Assembly (NCBI GenBank): GCA_019914945.1
Contig: CM034100.1
Coordinates: forward strand, 11,729,096 to 11,793,095
Reading direction: 5' to 3'
DNA: 64,000 nucleotides
Source of the DNA: Typha latifolia
Taxonomy: Eukaryota; Streptophyta; Magnoliopsida; Poales; Typhaceae
The translations under genes were made by a program, and so were the position numbers. Below are positions 45,518 to 56,375 of this stretch, piece after piece. Position 1 is the stretch's first letter, and every line of letters starts with the position of its first letter. The notes under the pieces are model-generated. The model did not search any database, was not told the origin of the DNA, and was given only the letters and a program-made list of their open reading frames with translations.

Positions 45518-46555
45518 ATGCCTAGAAAAGCTGCAGTTTTCAAGAAACCTACTTCAGCTCCCAAGTTTTCGACATCTACACTTGTGGGGCATTACAAACA
45601 CAATTTTGGCACTCGACCTGTTATTTATGAACGGCCCGTGGTCATTTCTGATTTTTCTACCTTAGGTATCAAATAGATCTTTACTGAGCGAGGATGGTTA
45701 TCCGTGTGTCGGATGAGCGGGACTGCATATGTGGAAGTGGTTAGGGAATTTTTTAGTAATGCCACGGTTTTAGAACGCTGTATACGTTCTACTGTCCGTG
45801 GGGTTTCGATCTACTTGGACTCCGATGTTATTCGTGCAGAACTCCAACTTCCTGATGGTGAGTTCTAGTATCCGTCGTCTGCTCCACTCCATGATGTCAA
45901 TGAATTTGCTAGTACTGTGTTAATTAAAAGGGAACGTTGGAAGGGCAATATGATGCCTCATGCGAAACTGACATTAGTGGCTCGCATGCTTCACCTGCTT
46001 TGTCTGTACAACGTCACCCACAAGACTCGCCATTCCAGTATTAGTCCTAATCGTGCCTTCCTCCTTCATGCGATGTTGTCGGGAGTTTCTGTTGATTTGG
46101 CTGCGGTAATCTATGATTCCATTCTAATAGCTGCACAGAAAGAAGCGCCCCGTGAAGGGTTGCCGTTTGGCATATTTATTACAAATTTGTGCACTCAGAG
46201 TGGGGTGCGCGTGGATGCCACGAAACGTTCTCTTACTTCACAAAAACCGTTGGATCGGATTACTCTTAAGCGGAGTCAAGCTCATGATCAGTCGTCTCCT
46301 CTCAAGCCGTCCTCTTTCGCCGCTAGACGTTACGCACACCTTGATATTTCTAACGACAGTTCGGACGATGACTCATCTCACACTGAGGGGGAGTTACCAC
46401 AGTTCTCTGACCATTTCGATCAGCTTAGCACTCAGGTGTAGGACCTCCATTCGGTCGTGAATGATTCACGAGCTGAGCAAGCACATTAGGGGACCGTTCT
46501 CGACTCTGTCTTGTCGATTCTTCATTGTCAGTTCCCTCCGAGTTCCTAGGCTTTG
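45518..46555 (+). pseudogene. Copia-C third ORF (plant transposon protein-like, env position), with stops
   Basis: The frame starts ATG CCT AGA at 45518, after the candidate intron. A basic N-terminus is followed by IFTERGWL, a block around 45770-45870 and the conserved part from 45917 (LIKRERWKGNMMPH, HKTRHSSISPNRAFLLHAMLSG, GLPFGIFITNLC, GVRVDATK), then a Ser/Asp-rich tail. This resembles the domain that databases name putative plant transposon protein, common in ORFs of this kind. It occupies the place of the env-like ORF of Sireviruses. I see no signal peptide or membrane segment, so an envelope role is not supported. Stops at 45674-45676, 45867-45869 and 46438-46440 sit where Gln would fit. 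Confidence 0.7.
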
Positions 46556-46566
46556 GCATTTGTGCC

Positions 46567-46914
46567 AAAAAGGGGGAGAGTGAGTGTGAGTTTAGACGTG
46601 GGAGTTTAGGAGTTTACTGGTATAGGGGGAGTAATGGCATAGGGGGAGTTTACTAGGTTCTGTTTACTGCTTAAATACCTTTGCGTGAATACTTGTGAAC
46701 TTTGTTTGCTTGAGTACTTGTGAACTGCTTACTTGATAATTTGTGTTTGGATTGTTATTCATTTCAAGTTATTTTCACTTGATCTTGGTTTGGTATATTT
46801 TTATTTGTAGGGATTGATGTGCTAAAAGTACTAGACTTGTTGAATGCTCATGTTTGAATTCTTTGTAATATCTTATAAACTAGATGTTTTGTCACAAATT
46901 GCCAAAGGGGGAGA
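46567..46914 (+). promoter_or_regulatory. Multiple polypurine tracts of Copia-C
   Basis: AAAAAGGGGGAGAG (46567-46580), ATAGGGGGAG (about 46622 and 46640) and AAAGGGGGAGA (46904-46914, directly before the 3' LTR) repeat the plus-strand primer motif. Repeated purine tracts before the 3' LTR are a known Sirevirus hallmark. Confidence 0.85.
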
Positions 46915-46915
46915 T

Positions 46916-47859
46916 TGTTAGGTTTCTAATTATTGTCAATTGTGTACAAAATATACTAAGTGTATTTTTACATGTATATGAGCTTTATACAAGTCTAGAA
47001 TATCTCTGGTTTGAAGAATTGCAAAATTATTAGAGAAAAGCTGTTGAGTTCACACCGCGTTCACAAACACGTTCGAACGCGGGTACTGCATTCACACAGA
47101 CCGAGAGCTGCGTTCACAAACGCGTTCAAACGCAGGTATTGCGTTCACACAGACCAAGAGCTGCGTTCACACAGACCGAGAGCTGCGTTCACAAACACAT
47201 TCGAACGCAACCTGAAGAATTCAAGTTGTCGCGTTCGAACGCACTCGGGCCCGTTCGAACGCACCTGAGATCAAGTCATGCCGTTCGAACGCACCCGGGC
47301 CGCGTTCAAACGCACCAACGAAGTTTGATAAAATTTGGACTTTTGTGAGTACGGATAAGACTTTGATTTGGCTCTATCTTGGAGATCATATATAAGGATT
47401 GTGATGCCCTATCTCTAGGGTGGTTGAAAAAGCATTATTGAAGGAGACTTCTTGAGGCTACATCGATTCTTCAACTAACAAGGTTCCACTCATCTACAAA
47501 ACTTAATCTTTCGTCTTAAGGGCTATCTAGATGAAAGATCAATCTCGAGGGTTACTGAGGTTGGACTTCAATCACGAGAAGCAGTGAATCGTGGGTTCTA
47601 GCGAGCAAGACTGAGAGGAACAAAGTCGTTTGGATCGACGGGTTGTTTTATGAGTCAGTCTTGTAACAGCTACTATTCTAGTGATTGGTTTTGATCCGAG
47701 TTTGGATCCGTGGTTTTTTCCTGTTTGGGTTTTTCCACGTTAAAATCTTGGCGTTCATCTCTGCTTTCGTTCCTAATATTTCTACGGACTTTTACGTAAG
47801 CGAACGAGTGATATCATTGCCTAGTATTTAGATACATACTTGTGTCTAGCGGTTTTTCA
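46916..47859 (+). repeat. Copia-C 3' LTR
   Basis: It starts TGTTAGGTTTCTAATTATT and ends GGTTTTTCA, 944 bp. Palindrome module 47055-47320 with fewer units than the 5' LTR and one 22-bp partial repeat; TATA CATATATAAGG at 47387-47397. The difference in repeat number from the 5' LTR accounts for most of the length difference. Confidence 0.93.
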
Positions 47860-47865
47860 TCAGCG

Positions 47866-48849
47866 AGATATGATCTGTCCTTTAGGCCAAGGCTCGATCT
47901 ATTCCGATTTTCAAATCTAGACAGAATCTAAGATGGAACTTTGGAAATAGATCCCAAAATATGCCGCCATCGGATTGATATCATATTTTAATAAGTTGTA
48001 GCTCGGAAAAGAGCTTTCCAACAAATCAAGTTTCAGGCAAATCGGATATTGGGATCTCGAGATATCGTCCAATTAGTTGACGAACATCGGGGAGTCTATC
48101 TTAGGATCCGTAGATGGTGGCACGAAATCCTTGGTGATGGTGGAGGTTGGTGGACCGGCGTTAGTAGAGTGGCACTGGTGAATAAGTGGTGGTGGAAGGG
48201 TTATGGGTGACAGAAGGGTTAGGACAAACTAATGGATATATTGGAAGAAGAGGGAGGATTATGGTGATTGGCCGGTCGAGGGAGGCCAGAAGTGGCGACG
48301 CCGGGGAATGAGAGAACGGGAGAGAAGAAGAAGAAGGAGACAAGGCAAAAACTCAATTCATTCAATAATAATTCCATGGTCACCATCCATACTTTTAGAT
48401 GCTAACCAAACAATTCAAGAATGGTAATTATTAGCCCTAAACAGTACATTTTCGCCGACCGCATTCGAACGTGCCCGATTCCGTTCGAACGCACATATTT
48501 TGCACTTATCTGGATTTGCAAACGCGATACAGGCGTTCGCAAGTGTGTTCGAACGCGGCGTTTGCAAGCGTGTTCGAACGCGGCATTCGAATGCACATTT
48601 CGCACTCTCTGGATGTGCGAACCTGATACAGACGTTCACAAGCATGTTCGAATGCACTCCACCCGCGTTCAAATGCATTCCACCCGCATTCAAACGCGTC
48701 ATACAGAAAACTTATTTTTTTAAGTGTATCCATCCTCGGGACATCCCTTAAGTGTATCCATGCTCGAGACATCCCTAGAACAAGAAACAAAGACATCCCT
48801 AAAGTGTATCCATGCTCGAGACGATATCGGTAAAGTCTGAATCATATCA
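47866..48849 (-). mobile_element. Chromovirus 2 solo LTR J inside copy I gag
   Basis: A type 2 LTR lies between gag halves of copy I. Left flank CAGCG (47861-47865) and right flank TAGCG (48850-48854) form a five-base duplication with one change. It is longer than its relatives because of local duplications: a repeated GTTCGAACGCGGCGTT block near 48546-48592 and the AAGTGTATCCATGCTCGAGACATCCCT block repeated near its right end (48721-48830). Palindrome module 48455-48705. Confidence 0.86.
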
Positions 48850-49216
48850 TAGCGCAAACAGCCTATCTCAGTTGGCCCAGCTAGCTTTCGCTGCCATTTT
48901 CAAAGCCTAGTCCTTTCTCTCCATCCTCACGGCCTTCTCGAAGGCCTCTTCAAGTGGTAGGATAGAGAGCATAAACGTCCACCTGGATCTTCTCCCATAG
49001 CCCTGAAATAAAAGTGCTCATCAATATCGGTTCAGGCCAAAGTGGCTCGCATCGACTACTAACTCTTTCTAATTTTGCTTAGTACTCTCACACAGTTGTC
49101 CTCTAAACTATTTTACTTAATGTGGCAGCAAAATCTTCATATACCGCTGTCCCAAATCTACGTGTAATCCTCTGACAAAATTTTACCCAACTAATAAATC
49201 CTCCATCTCAAACGAC
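48850..49216 (-). pseudogene. Chromovirus 1 copy I gag core fragment
   Basis: Similar to copy R 11400-11760 (gag core with SCEPPWPE and ITRRFG equivalents), but no frame is open for long. It ends against the LTR at 49217, so the gag N-terminus and primer site are lost. Confidence 0.75.
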
Positions 49217-50041
49217 TGATCGGTTGATAAATCTACGAAATGATTCTTTTAAGATCTGAATTTATTACAGAAAGCAGTTCGCGCAACCGAGGGAAACTAT
49301 TCACCAAATATTCTTCCGTAGTCAGAAAATTATGAAACCATGTGAAATCGATCCATAACTCCCTTTTCTATACTTTTCGTATTACACGCTTTGTAGATTC
49401 AAACTGGAAGTAGGACGAAAACATAATATAGTGCGGTTGATGGTGCTGGTGATGGGTGGAGTGGAAGTTAGGGTTGACGGTGTTGGTGATGGGTGGGTGA
49501 GTGATGTTATTTAAGGGATAAAGACAAAAGGGAAGAAGTGGTCGAGATCCCAAAGAAGAGGTAGAAATTGACAGTCGAGGGAGATTAGAAGTTAGAAGAG
49601 ACCTTGCCAATGGTACGTGTGGAAGGTTGGTGAAGAGGGAGGAGGGAGATTAGGGTAGAGAGAATAGAGAGAGGATAGGAGGCAATAAATTAATAATCCA
49701 ATTGCATAATGATTTTGGCTGCCATCCACACCTTTATAGAGGCTAGCCACCAAGTTCTAATAACAATAAGTAACCCTAATTCTACAAGATCCCACCGATC
49801 GCGTTTGAACATGTCTGATCATGTTCGAACGCGCAAAAGACATTCTCTATATGTGCTAACGCGATGTAGGAGTTCGAACACACCCAATTACAATTAGATG
49901 CACATTTTGCGTCCTAAAACAGGCATTCGTAAGGGCGTTCGAACGCGACCCCTTCCGTGTTCGAATGCGAGCTACAAGAATTTTATTTTAATGAAAATAA
50001 ACAACTAATGCAATAAGAAAAGACTCTAACAAAGTTTATCA
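49217..50041 (-). repeat. Chromovirus 1 LTR K, shared between copies I and L
   Basis: The LTR runs from about TGATCGGTTGATAAATC to AAGTTTATCA. Its right neighbour is the purine tract of copy L (minus-strand AGTAGGGGAAGA, about 50050-50065), so it is the 3' LTR of L. Its left neighbour is gag of copy I. TATA-like CTATAAAGG on the minus strand near 49730-49740; palindrome module 49795-49978. Confidence 0.8.
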
Positions 50042-50068
50042 GCCCTCTATTCTTCCCCTACTTTGCTC

Positions 50069-50500
50069 TCAAGGTCTAAAGTCGGAGAAATCCTCCAAGA
50101 TGTCCTTCTCCAACTCCCATGTTGCCTCATCAGATGGCTTGCCAAGCCACTCGACTAAAATCTCCATCTCTAATCTGGTACGACGTCGTCGTCGACGCCT
50201 AGCAAGTACGCGAACCAGATCTATGGTCTCGGTCTCCTCTAATGGCTCCGGTAGACTTGATCCAATGACCTCATGATCACCAATACGCTCCTTCAGCAAT
50301 GAAATATGGAAGACAGGATGTACTCTCGACCCGTCCAGCAGCTTCAAACGATATGCAACCAGACCAATACGATCTAACACCTGAAACGGACCAAAGTAGC
50401 GATGTGCTAACTTTTGGTTACATATCGGATGCAAGGTCACCTGTCGATACAGTTGTACTTTCACAAACACCCAACTGCCGATGTCGAACTCCTAACCCGA
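50069..50500 (-). pseudogene. Chromovirus 1 copy L integrase C-terminus and chromodomain
   Basis: The segment reads KLAHRYFGPFQVLDRIG, VHPVFHISLLKERIGDHEV, a run of Arg residues, then a chromodomain-like EILVEWLGKPSDEATWELEKDI near the C-terminus, ending at a stop just before the purine tract. Chromodomains direct insertion by binding modified histones. The aromatic and acidic positions look preserved. An upstream stop separates it from the integrase core. Confidence 0.86.
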
Positions 50501-50509
50501 TGGCTACGA

Positions 50510-51330
50510 TCATAAACTTGGTTCATGTGGTTCTGAGCAAGTTTAAGATGGGCACGCAACCTCCTCAATGTGGCGTCTCTATGCATCAAAGCTAAGTCCA
50601 CTCCGTTTGATCTGCAGATGCCATTGGATCATAAGCGTGTAATGTCAGAGTCGTACGTCCATACACCACCTCAAATGGAGACATGTTAATACTGCTATGG
50701 TAGGCAGTGTTGTAAGACCACTCTGCCCACGGTAAGAACTCCAACCATCGTCTCGGCATCTCTCCAAGAAAGCACCTCAAGTACTGCTCAATGCCTCGAT
50801 TGACCACCTCGGTTTGGCCGTCCATCTATGGATGGTAGGCCGAACTGAAGTTCAATCGAGTCCCTTGTTATCTGAAAAACTCCATCCAAAAGTTGCTCAT
50901 AAATACACAATCACGATTCGAGATAATCAGGCGTGGCATGCCATTTAATCGAGCAACATCTCTAATAAAAATTTCAACTACTAACTCGACTGAAAATGGA
51001 TGTGACAATGCCGAAAAGTACGCATACTTGTTTAATCTGTCAACCACCACAAAGATAATGGAATAACCGCGTATCAGTAGAAGACCCTCTATAAAATCCA
51101 TAGAAATGTCTTCCCAAATACGGTCCGGTATAGGTGAAGGCTATAATAATCCGGTCGGTTTCAATGTGGTTGCCTTAGCCCTTTGACAGACTTCGCAAGC
51201 ACAGACAAAACTCCTCACATCCCGCCTCAATCCTAGCCACGGGCAAAACTCTATGATATCCTCCTATAAGTCCTCAAGACACCCTCATGACCAGCCTCTT
51301 GAGTTTGGTGCAAGTGCTCCAACAATTTCT
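50510..51330 (-). pseudogene. Chromovirus 1 copy L integrase core
   Basis: Motifs leftward from 51101 are MDFIEGLLL (first Asp), VVVDRLNKYAYFSALSHPF and the second-Asp block LIISNRDCVF, where SDRD has become SNRD so the second catalytic Asp is Asn. Then follow FSSAYHPQ, DGQTEVVNR (Glu present), WAEWSYNTAYHSSI and FEVVYGR. A stop near 50829 separates the Glu part, and the zinc domain to the right (to about 51330) is degraded. Confidence 0.84.
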
Positions 51331-51339
51331 GCCGCAATC

Positions 51340-52464
51340 CCTCATTTGCAGGCACTCGAATGCATCCTCAGTCCAGCAGCAAACCACCTTGATTTTCTAA
51401 CTCTGGATGGCGCTTTGAATCATCCAGCACCTCCTGCAATAATCTAAAAATATCTGGGTCAGATGTACATGCATACCTCAGCTCGTCAAGGAAGGGAAAG
51501 GTAGGAGAAGAATAGGCTCTGAGCTCGGCAGTATCGGGTTGGCGCGATAGTGCATCCACTGCTCTATTTTCTGTTTCCTTCTTGTATTGGATTTCATAAT
51601 CATACCCCAGCAATTTTGTGACCCATCTCTACTATGTCGGAGTGTGTATACGTAGTCCCATGAAGTATGGAAGGCTCCTTTGATCGATTCAGATAATGAA
51701 TCGCCTACCGATCAAATAAAGCCTCCACTTTGTCACCGCATACAAAATTGCCAACATCTCTCTCTCGAAAGTCAATAATTGCTGAGGTTTTTGTGAAAAA
51801 GCCTTACTAAGAAAGTCTATGGGACGTCCTCCTTGCATTAGTATAGCTCCTATGCCAACTCCCGATGCATCACATTCCACAACGAACTCTTTGGTGAAGT
51901 CCGGTATACTTATAACGGGCGCCGTTGTCATTGCTGTTTTTAGTTTTTCAAAAGCTGTAGTGGCTTCATCCGTCCATCTAAAAGAGTCCTTCTTCGAAAA
52001 AGAAGTGAGAGGAGTAGCGATCTTGCCAAACCCGGCGATGAAGCGGTGCTAATATCCGGTCAGCCCCAAATATCCTTACAATCATATGGTGGTAGTAGGA
52101 ATAGGCCAAGAGGTCATGCATGCTACCTTTTGGGGATTTGCCGCTACACCTTCCGCTGAGATGATGTGGCCTAAATACTCCACTTGTGGTACTCTCCATA
52201 GGCACTTGGACATCTTGATCTTTAACTGGTTTTGCTTCAACAAATTCAGCACATCCTCCAAATGCCGCCAATGCTTCAATTCAGTCCTGCTATACACCAA
52301 AATGTCATCAAAGAATACCATAAAATACTTTCGCAAGAGAGGCCGAAATATATCAATCATGAAGCCTTGAAAAGTAGCTAGAGCATTGGTGTGACCAAAA
52401 GGCATCAACCGAAACTCGTAGTGCCCGTCCGAAGTTCGAAATGCAGTTTTATGCACATCCGTCG
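51340..52464 (-). pseudogene. Chromovirus 1 copy L reverse transcriptase palm to RNase H
   Basis: RT palm MPFGHTNALATFQ, the catalytic box VFFDDILVYS with both Asp (about 52290-52320), KCLWRVPQVEYLGHIIS, a degraded thumb, RNase H CDASGVGIGAILMQ, FEREMLAILYAVTKWRLYL and the tail YDYEIQYKKETENRAVDALSR. It is joined to the fingers at 55774 once the Del/Tekay-like unit is removed. Confidence 0.86.
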
Positions 52465-53160
52465 TGAAACGCCCTCGCCCGGCATAATCACGTGCACGAA
52501 CACGCGTCCACACGACACACATGATGCATGCAATAGGTCGGGCGGGGCCCGTCACGCACAAATACACTTCTGTGCACATATAGTCATGACATCATCAAAT
52601 AATACCTCTTAACATATCCATGCTCACATAATGCAACACCAAATAAATCATACTATCAGCCAAAGAAACCTGTTAACATATGGATATCCAAGTCCACAAT
52701 AATATACACTAGACCGCTACATAATCTGGTAGGATCCACACAAGCCACAACAAACCATCAATATAGAACTAAACAACTGATATACGAGTACACTATAATC
52801 TGACATGTATTATATAAATCATCGTCTGATATAATAAAGTATAAATATAACAAACAATGATAGAACTTAATTTCTAGACAAACCATCATCTATACCATCT
52901 CGCACCTATAGCTCACCTCATCAATCTAAAATATTTTCTCAGAATATCTCAAGGCGCTATCACGTACCACATATCGAAGAGGGTTAGAAAAGAAATAAAG
53001 AGTGTCATGAGCAAAAGATTCATTGAATAGACCTTACCCCGAATCAGTAAGTCAAACAAAGAGTAAATCATGTACTGGATGATATGAATCAAAAAGAGTA
53101 TCATGTGATGAATGAGTATATGAGTGTTCCTCAATAATACATAAATAAAAAATAGATAAT

Positions 53161-53382
53161 ATGTCATATCATAACTGATAAAATATATAATCCTCAACAA
53201 TGTATAAATAAATCTCCATGTCATATCATAACTAATAAAATATATAATCCTCAACAATGTATAAATAAATCTCCATGTCATATCATAACTGATAAAATAT
53301 ATAATCCTCAATAATGTATAAATAAATCTCCATGTCATATCATAACTAATAAAATATATAATCCTCAACAATGTATAAATAA
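53161..53382. repeat. 57-bp tandem repeat, about 3.9 copies
   Basis: Units start ATGTCATATCATAACT at 53161, 53218, 53275 and 53332. The related LTR has a single degenerate copy near 36330-36400, so the array expanded in this copy only. Because 57 is a multiple of three, the minus strand shows a periodic open frame, which is not a gene. Confidence 0.9.
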
Positions 53383-55400
53383 ATATATAACTCTTTCTCA
53401 TACCATCATCATAACTCTCTCTCAAATATAATACATATGATGCATGCCGATCATGATCATGCTATGATATCAAATGCAACCACCGATGATGCATATTGAC
53501 CATTCAATAATCAGGTATAACAGATGATAATGAAATCATATGCATTTCTCAACATCACGTTCATCACCGACATCTCGGTATAATATCATCATACTAGACC
53601 ACTGTGCACAGTCAACACACAGTACCCGATCTCAACATTCTGCCCGTAGGCTCAAAGGATACCGTACCATATGCTAAGGGTATCTCAGTCATAATCATAC
53701 CCTGCCATATGGTAAGGGTATATCAAAATCAATCTAGATCGGGTACCCCACTAGTTAAAAGAAATCACATGAGGGTAACTCGCAACACAAATGCCCTAGC
53801 GAACGACAGGTGTCCAATTGTCTGTGCGCACAGACTCAACTGACCTTAGATATGGGCCACGATATATCGCATATTAGCGGCCATAATCATCACTCAAGGC
53901 ATCCCTAACCCTAGCGCCTACACGGGTACCCTCATGCTTTTTCTATCAACTTTCCTATCAATGAGATTTATGCATTTCCTTCTATATGATAGATCACGTG
54001 CATATATCCAGTACTATAACAAGTCATGCATATTAGAAATTTAGGTGGTAAAGAAGTCATGAGAAAAATAATGCAATGCAGTCTCCAACCATATATTTAA
54101 AACATGTATATTACTGCTAGTCTATCACATGCATACTCATGCTAGAGATCACTCCGACGCAAAGTCATAACAGTATAATCATCTCCAATCATCTCTATAT
54201 GTCATCAACATCCTCATATCCTAGATCAGCCTAATCAAATCTATGATAAAATATACTCAATTAAAATCATCTCTAGATAAGGTCATATAATGATGCTAGA
54301 GGCCAAAACATGAATATACATAATTATATAATATATCTTAATTTGAGAAAGACGTCTAAAGGATAAGACTACTCACCTCTGATCAGAAGACCTAACACAC
54401 GTATCCCTCATGTCCATCAATCAACCGTCACACATCACTAGCAAGGTCCTCGGGGTCTCAAATAAGGGGTTTCAAAGTCTAAAAATATTTAAATAATATA
54501 AAATTAGTTGTTTATCCGATTATAATCTGTTTGAGTAAAATATGATATTTTATTAGGTTTAAAATTGATTAGATTCATATGATAAGTTCAATTGTGATAA
54601 TATTAATATGATATTACCATAATTTATATTTATTTACTAAAAATCCTAGTTTGCTAATTATAGAATAAGTAATAAGTAAATAGTAATTTATCTCCTTTTT
54701 TGTAAATAACCAACACGACTATATATATATAAAATTTAATAAAAATAATATTATTAATACTTATTTTGTAATACCTACTTTTATTTAATTAATCATAAAT
54801 TATACGCAAAATAGTCATTATCCTATTATACAAAAATAATATGCAAGTCTAGTATTCCATTTTATACAACTATTAGACTATAAGAATATACTAAAAGTAA
54901 TTATAAAATATAAATATAAATGTAAGATTATTATGAATGAGACTACATATATTAATCTAATAAATAATAACAAAACTATAAATAAATTTATAGGCCATGT
55001 TTATAATTAAAATTAATAAATTATTATTCTAAAAATACTTAGTAAAATTATATTAGTGAGTGTAAATTATCAAAATAATCAATTATTTAAATAGCCTAAT
55101 ATACCTAACATTAGAAAATAATTATATATATAAAATTATAATCCTCTTCGCTACAGTGCTGGGCCGAGCCCAACACTGTTGCAGCAAGAGGAGGGGGAGG
55201 GACCGAGAATGGAGTAAAAGAAGAAAGGAAGAAGAAAAGAAAGAAACAATGAAAAGAAGGAAGAAGCAGAAGAGAAGAGAAAGAGGAGGGGAGGGAAGTA
55301 CGAACCCGGGCCAGCGGGGAGGGCACCGACTGCTGCTGGCTAGCCAGCGGCCGGCCTCTCACCGGTGGCTCGGCTCTGACGAGCCCGACCTCGGGTGTGA

Positions 55401-55418
55401 GCGAGAGAGAGAGAGAGC

Positions 55419-55449
<31 letters not shown>

Positions 55450-55455
55450 GGAGGG
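55401..55455. repeat. GA microsatellite
   Basis: GAGAGA repeats with few interruptions, within a longer purine-rich block of the Del/Tekay-like unit. Confidence 0.9.
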
Positions 55456-55773
55456 AAAGAAAGGAGCTCACCGACGCTTGCGGAGGTGGCGGTGGTGGTT
55501 TCCATGGACGGCGGTGGCGGCAGTAACAGTGGGAGAAAGAGAAAAAGAGAGTTTGAAAGAGAGAGAGAGAAATACAAAGGGGGAGAGAGAGGCGGTGGGG
55601 ACGTCGGCACTGCGGCTACGACGCTGGCAAGCCCACCGGAGCTAGCTATCCCGGCGGCTCGAAGTGCGTGGCACCCCCAACCCACACTAGCAGCATGGCA
55701 CGAGGCTAGCCACATTGTGGCTGGTCAGGTCATGCCATGCAAAAATCTTTTTTTTTTAGGGTAGGTTGTTACA

Positions 55774-56190
55774 CGCCGGGTGAACTCTAATTTGTTGATA
55801 CCCAGCCCTCAAGTCAATCTTGCTGAATATGGTCGACCCTACAAGCTCGTCCAGTAGCTCCTCTATAACCGGAATAGGATATAGGTCCTTGACTATAATA
55901 GCGTTTAGTGCCCGATAATTGATACAAAAATGCCATGTCCTATCCTTTTTTCGCACCAATAGCACAGGCGATGAGTATGAGCTATGACTTAGTTGAATCA
56001 GGCCTTGCTCTAACATCTCAGCTACCATCTTCGAGATAACTTCCTTTTGCACATGTGGATACTCATATGGCCTCACATTCGTTGGTGTAGCCCCGGGCAC
56101 AATCTCTATGAAAACTCCTATGGCTCCTCAAATAGTCCAGAAAATTTATCTAATAAATTAGAAAATTCAATTATAGTACCTGAACTCATT
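55774..56190 (-). pseudogene. Chromovirus 1 copy L reverse transcriptase fingers
   Basis: Open for over 110 codons: [73 protein letters not shown]. The frame ends at the target site of the Del/Tekay-like unit and continues at 52464. Confidence 0.87.
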
Positions 56191-56375
56191 TGAGGCTCAT
56201 CTCCTGGTGGTCCTAACTGAAGAAGATAGGCCAATTCATATGCATAAAGCAGCCCCACCATTAGCTTCATCGTAGGAATCGGCTAAGAACGAATGCCATC
56301 AAGCCGCACATCTTTATTTCCTTGCTTAAATTTCATCCACATGCTTCGGAAATCAAATATGACGGGTCTCAAACT

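Larger units (their letters stand above)
40300..47859 (+). mobile_element. Copia-C, Sirevirus-like element with perfect TCAGC duplication
   Basis: The 7560-bp element has both LTRs (40300-41274 and 46916-47859), and TCAGC stands at 40295-40299 and 47860-47864. It alone retains the full 3' half: noncoding segment, an internal promoter-like site, a third ORF and four GGGGGAG tracts. The 5' half is gutted. One deletion runs from the eighth base of the primer site into gag; another runs from just after the gag knuckle into integrase, removing protease. Pol carries stops shared with Copia-B. It cannot prime reverse transcription or encode its enzymes. Confidence 0.95.
39042..49216 (-). mobile_element. 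Chromovirus 1 copy I, deleted, hosting two nested insertions
   Basis: Pieces of one minus-strand chromovirus 1 body lie at 39042-40299 (integrase, protease, zinc-knuckle region) and 48850-49216 (gag). They are separated by solo LTR J (47866-48849), into whose left edge Copia-C (40300-47859) inserted. RT and RNase H are deleted: near 39450 integrase-side sequence runs straight into the protease-proximal segment. The gag N-terminus and primer site are also missing at the join to the LTR at 49217. Confidence 0.83.
52465..55773. mobile_element. Del/Tekay-like solo LTR, 3.3 kb
   Basis: The unit starts TGAAACGCCC and ends GGTTGTTACA. It splits the RT of copy L, and its flanks CGTCG (52460-52464) and CGCCG (55774-55778) form a five-base duplication with one change. 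The ends match the 3' LTR at 35627-37474. No ORF with motifs is found. Interior: C/A-rich left part, a 57-bp tandem repeat at 53161-53382, a very A/T-rich stretch at 54480-55130 and a purine-rich G/A block with a GA microsatellite at 55150-55590. By comparison with 35627 its sense strand is probably minus. Confidence 0.78.

Noticed and set aside
45518..46440. Envelope glycoprotein in Copia-C
   Set aside because: The position matches the env-like ORF of Sireviruses, but no signal peptide, membrane segment or cleavage site can be seen. It resembles the putative plant transposon protein domain instead.
52949..53425. 158-codon minus-strand frame with a repeated hydrophobic, tyrosine-rich unit
   Set aside because: It is the translation of the 57-bp tandem repeat, whose length is a multiple of three. 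The related LTR lacks the array and the frame.
55156..55764. 202-codon Arg/Glu-rich plus-strand frame, with a Ser/Leu-rich frame opposite
   Set aside because: Both come from the purine-rich block and GA microsatellite of the Del/Tekay-like LTR.
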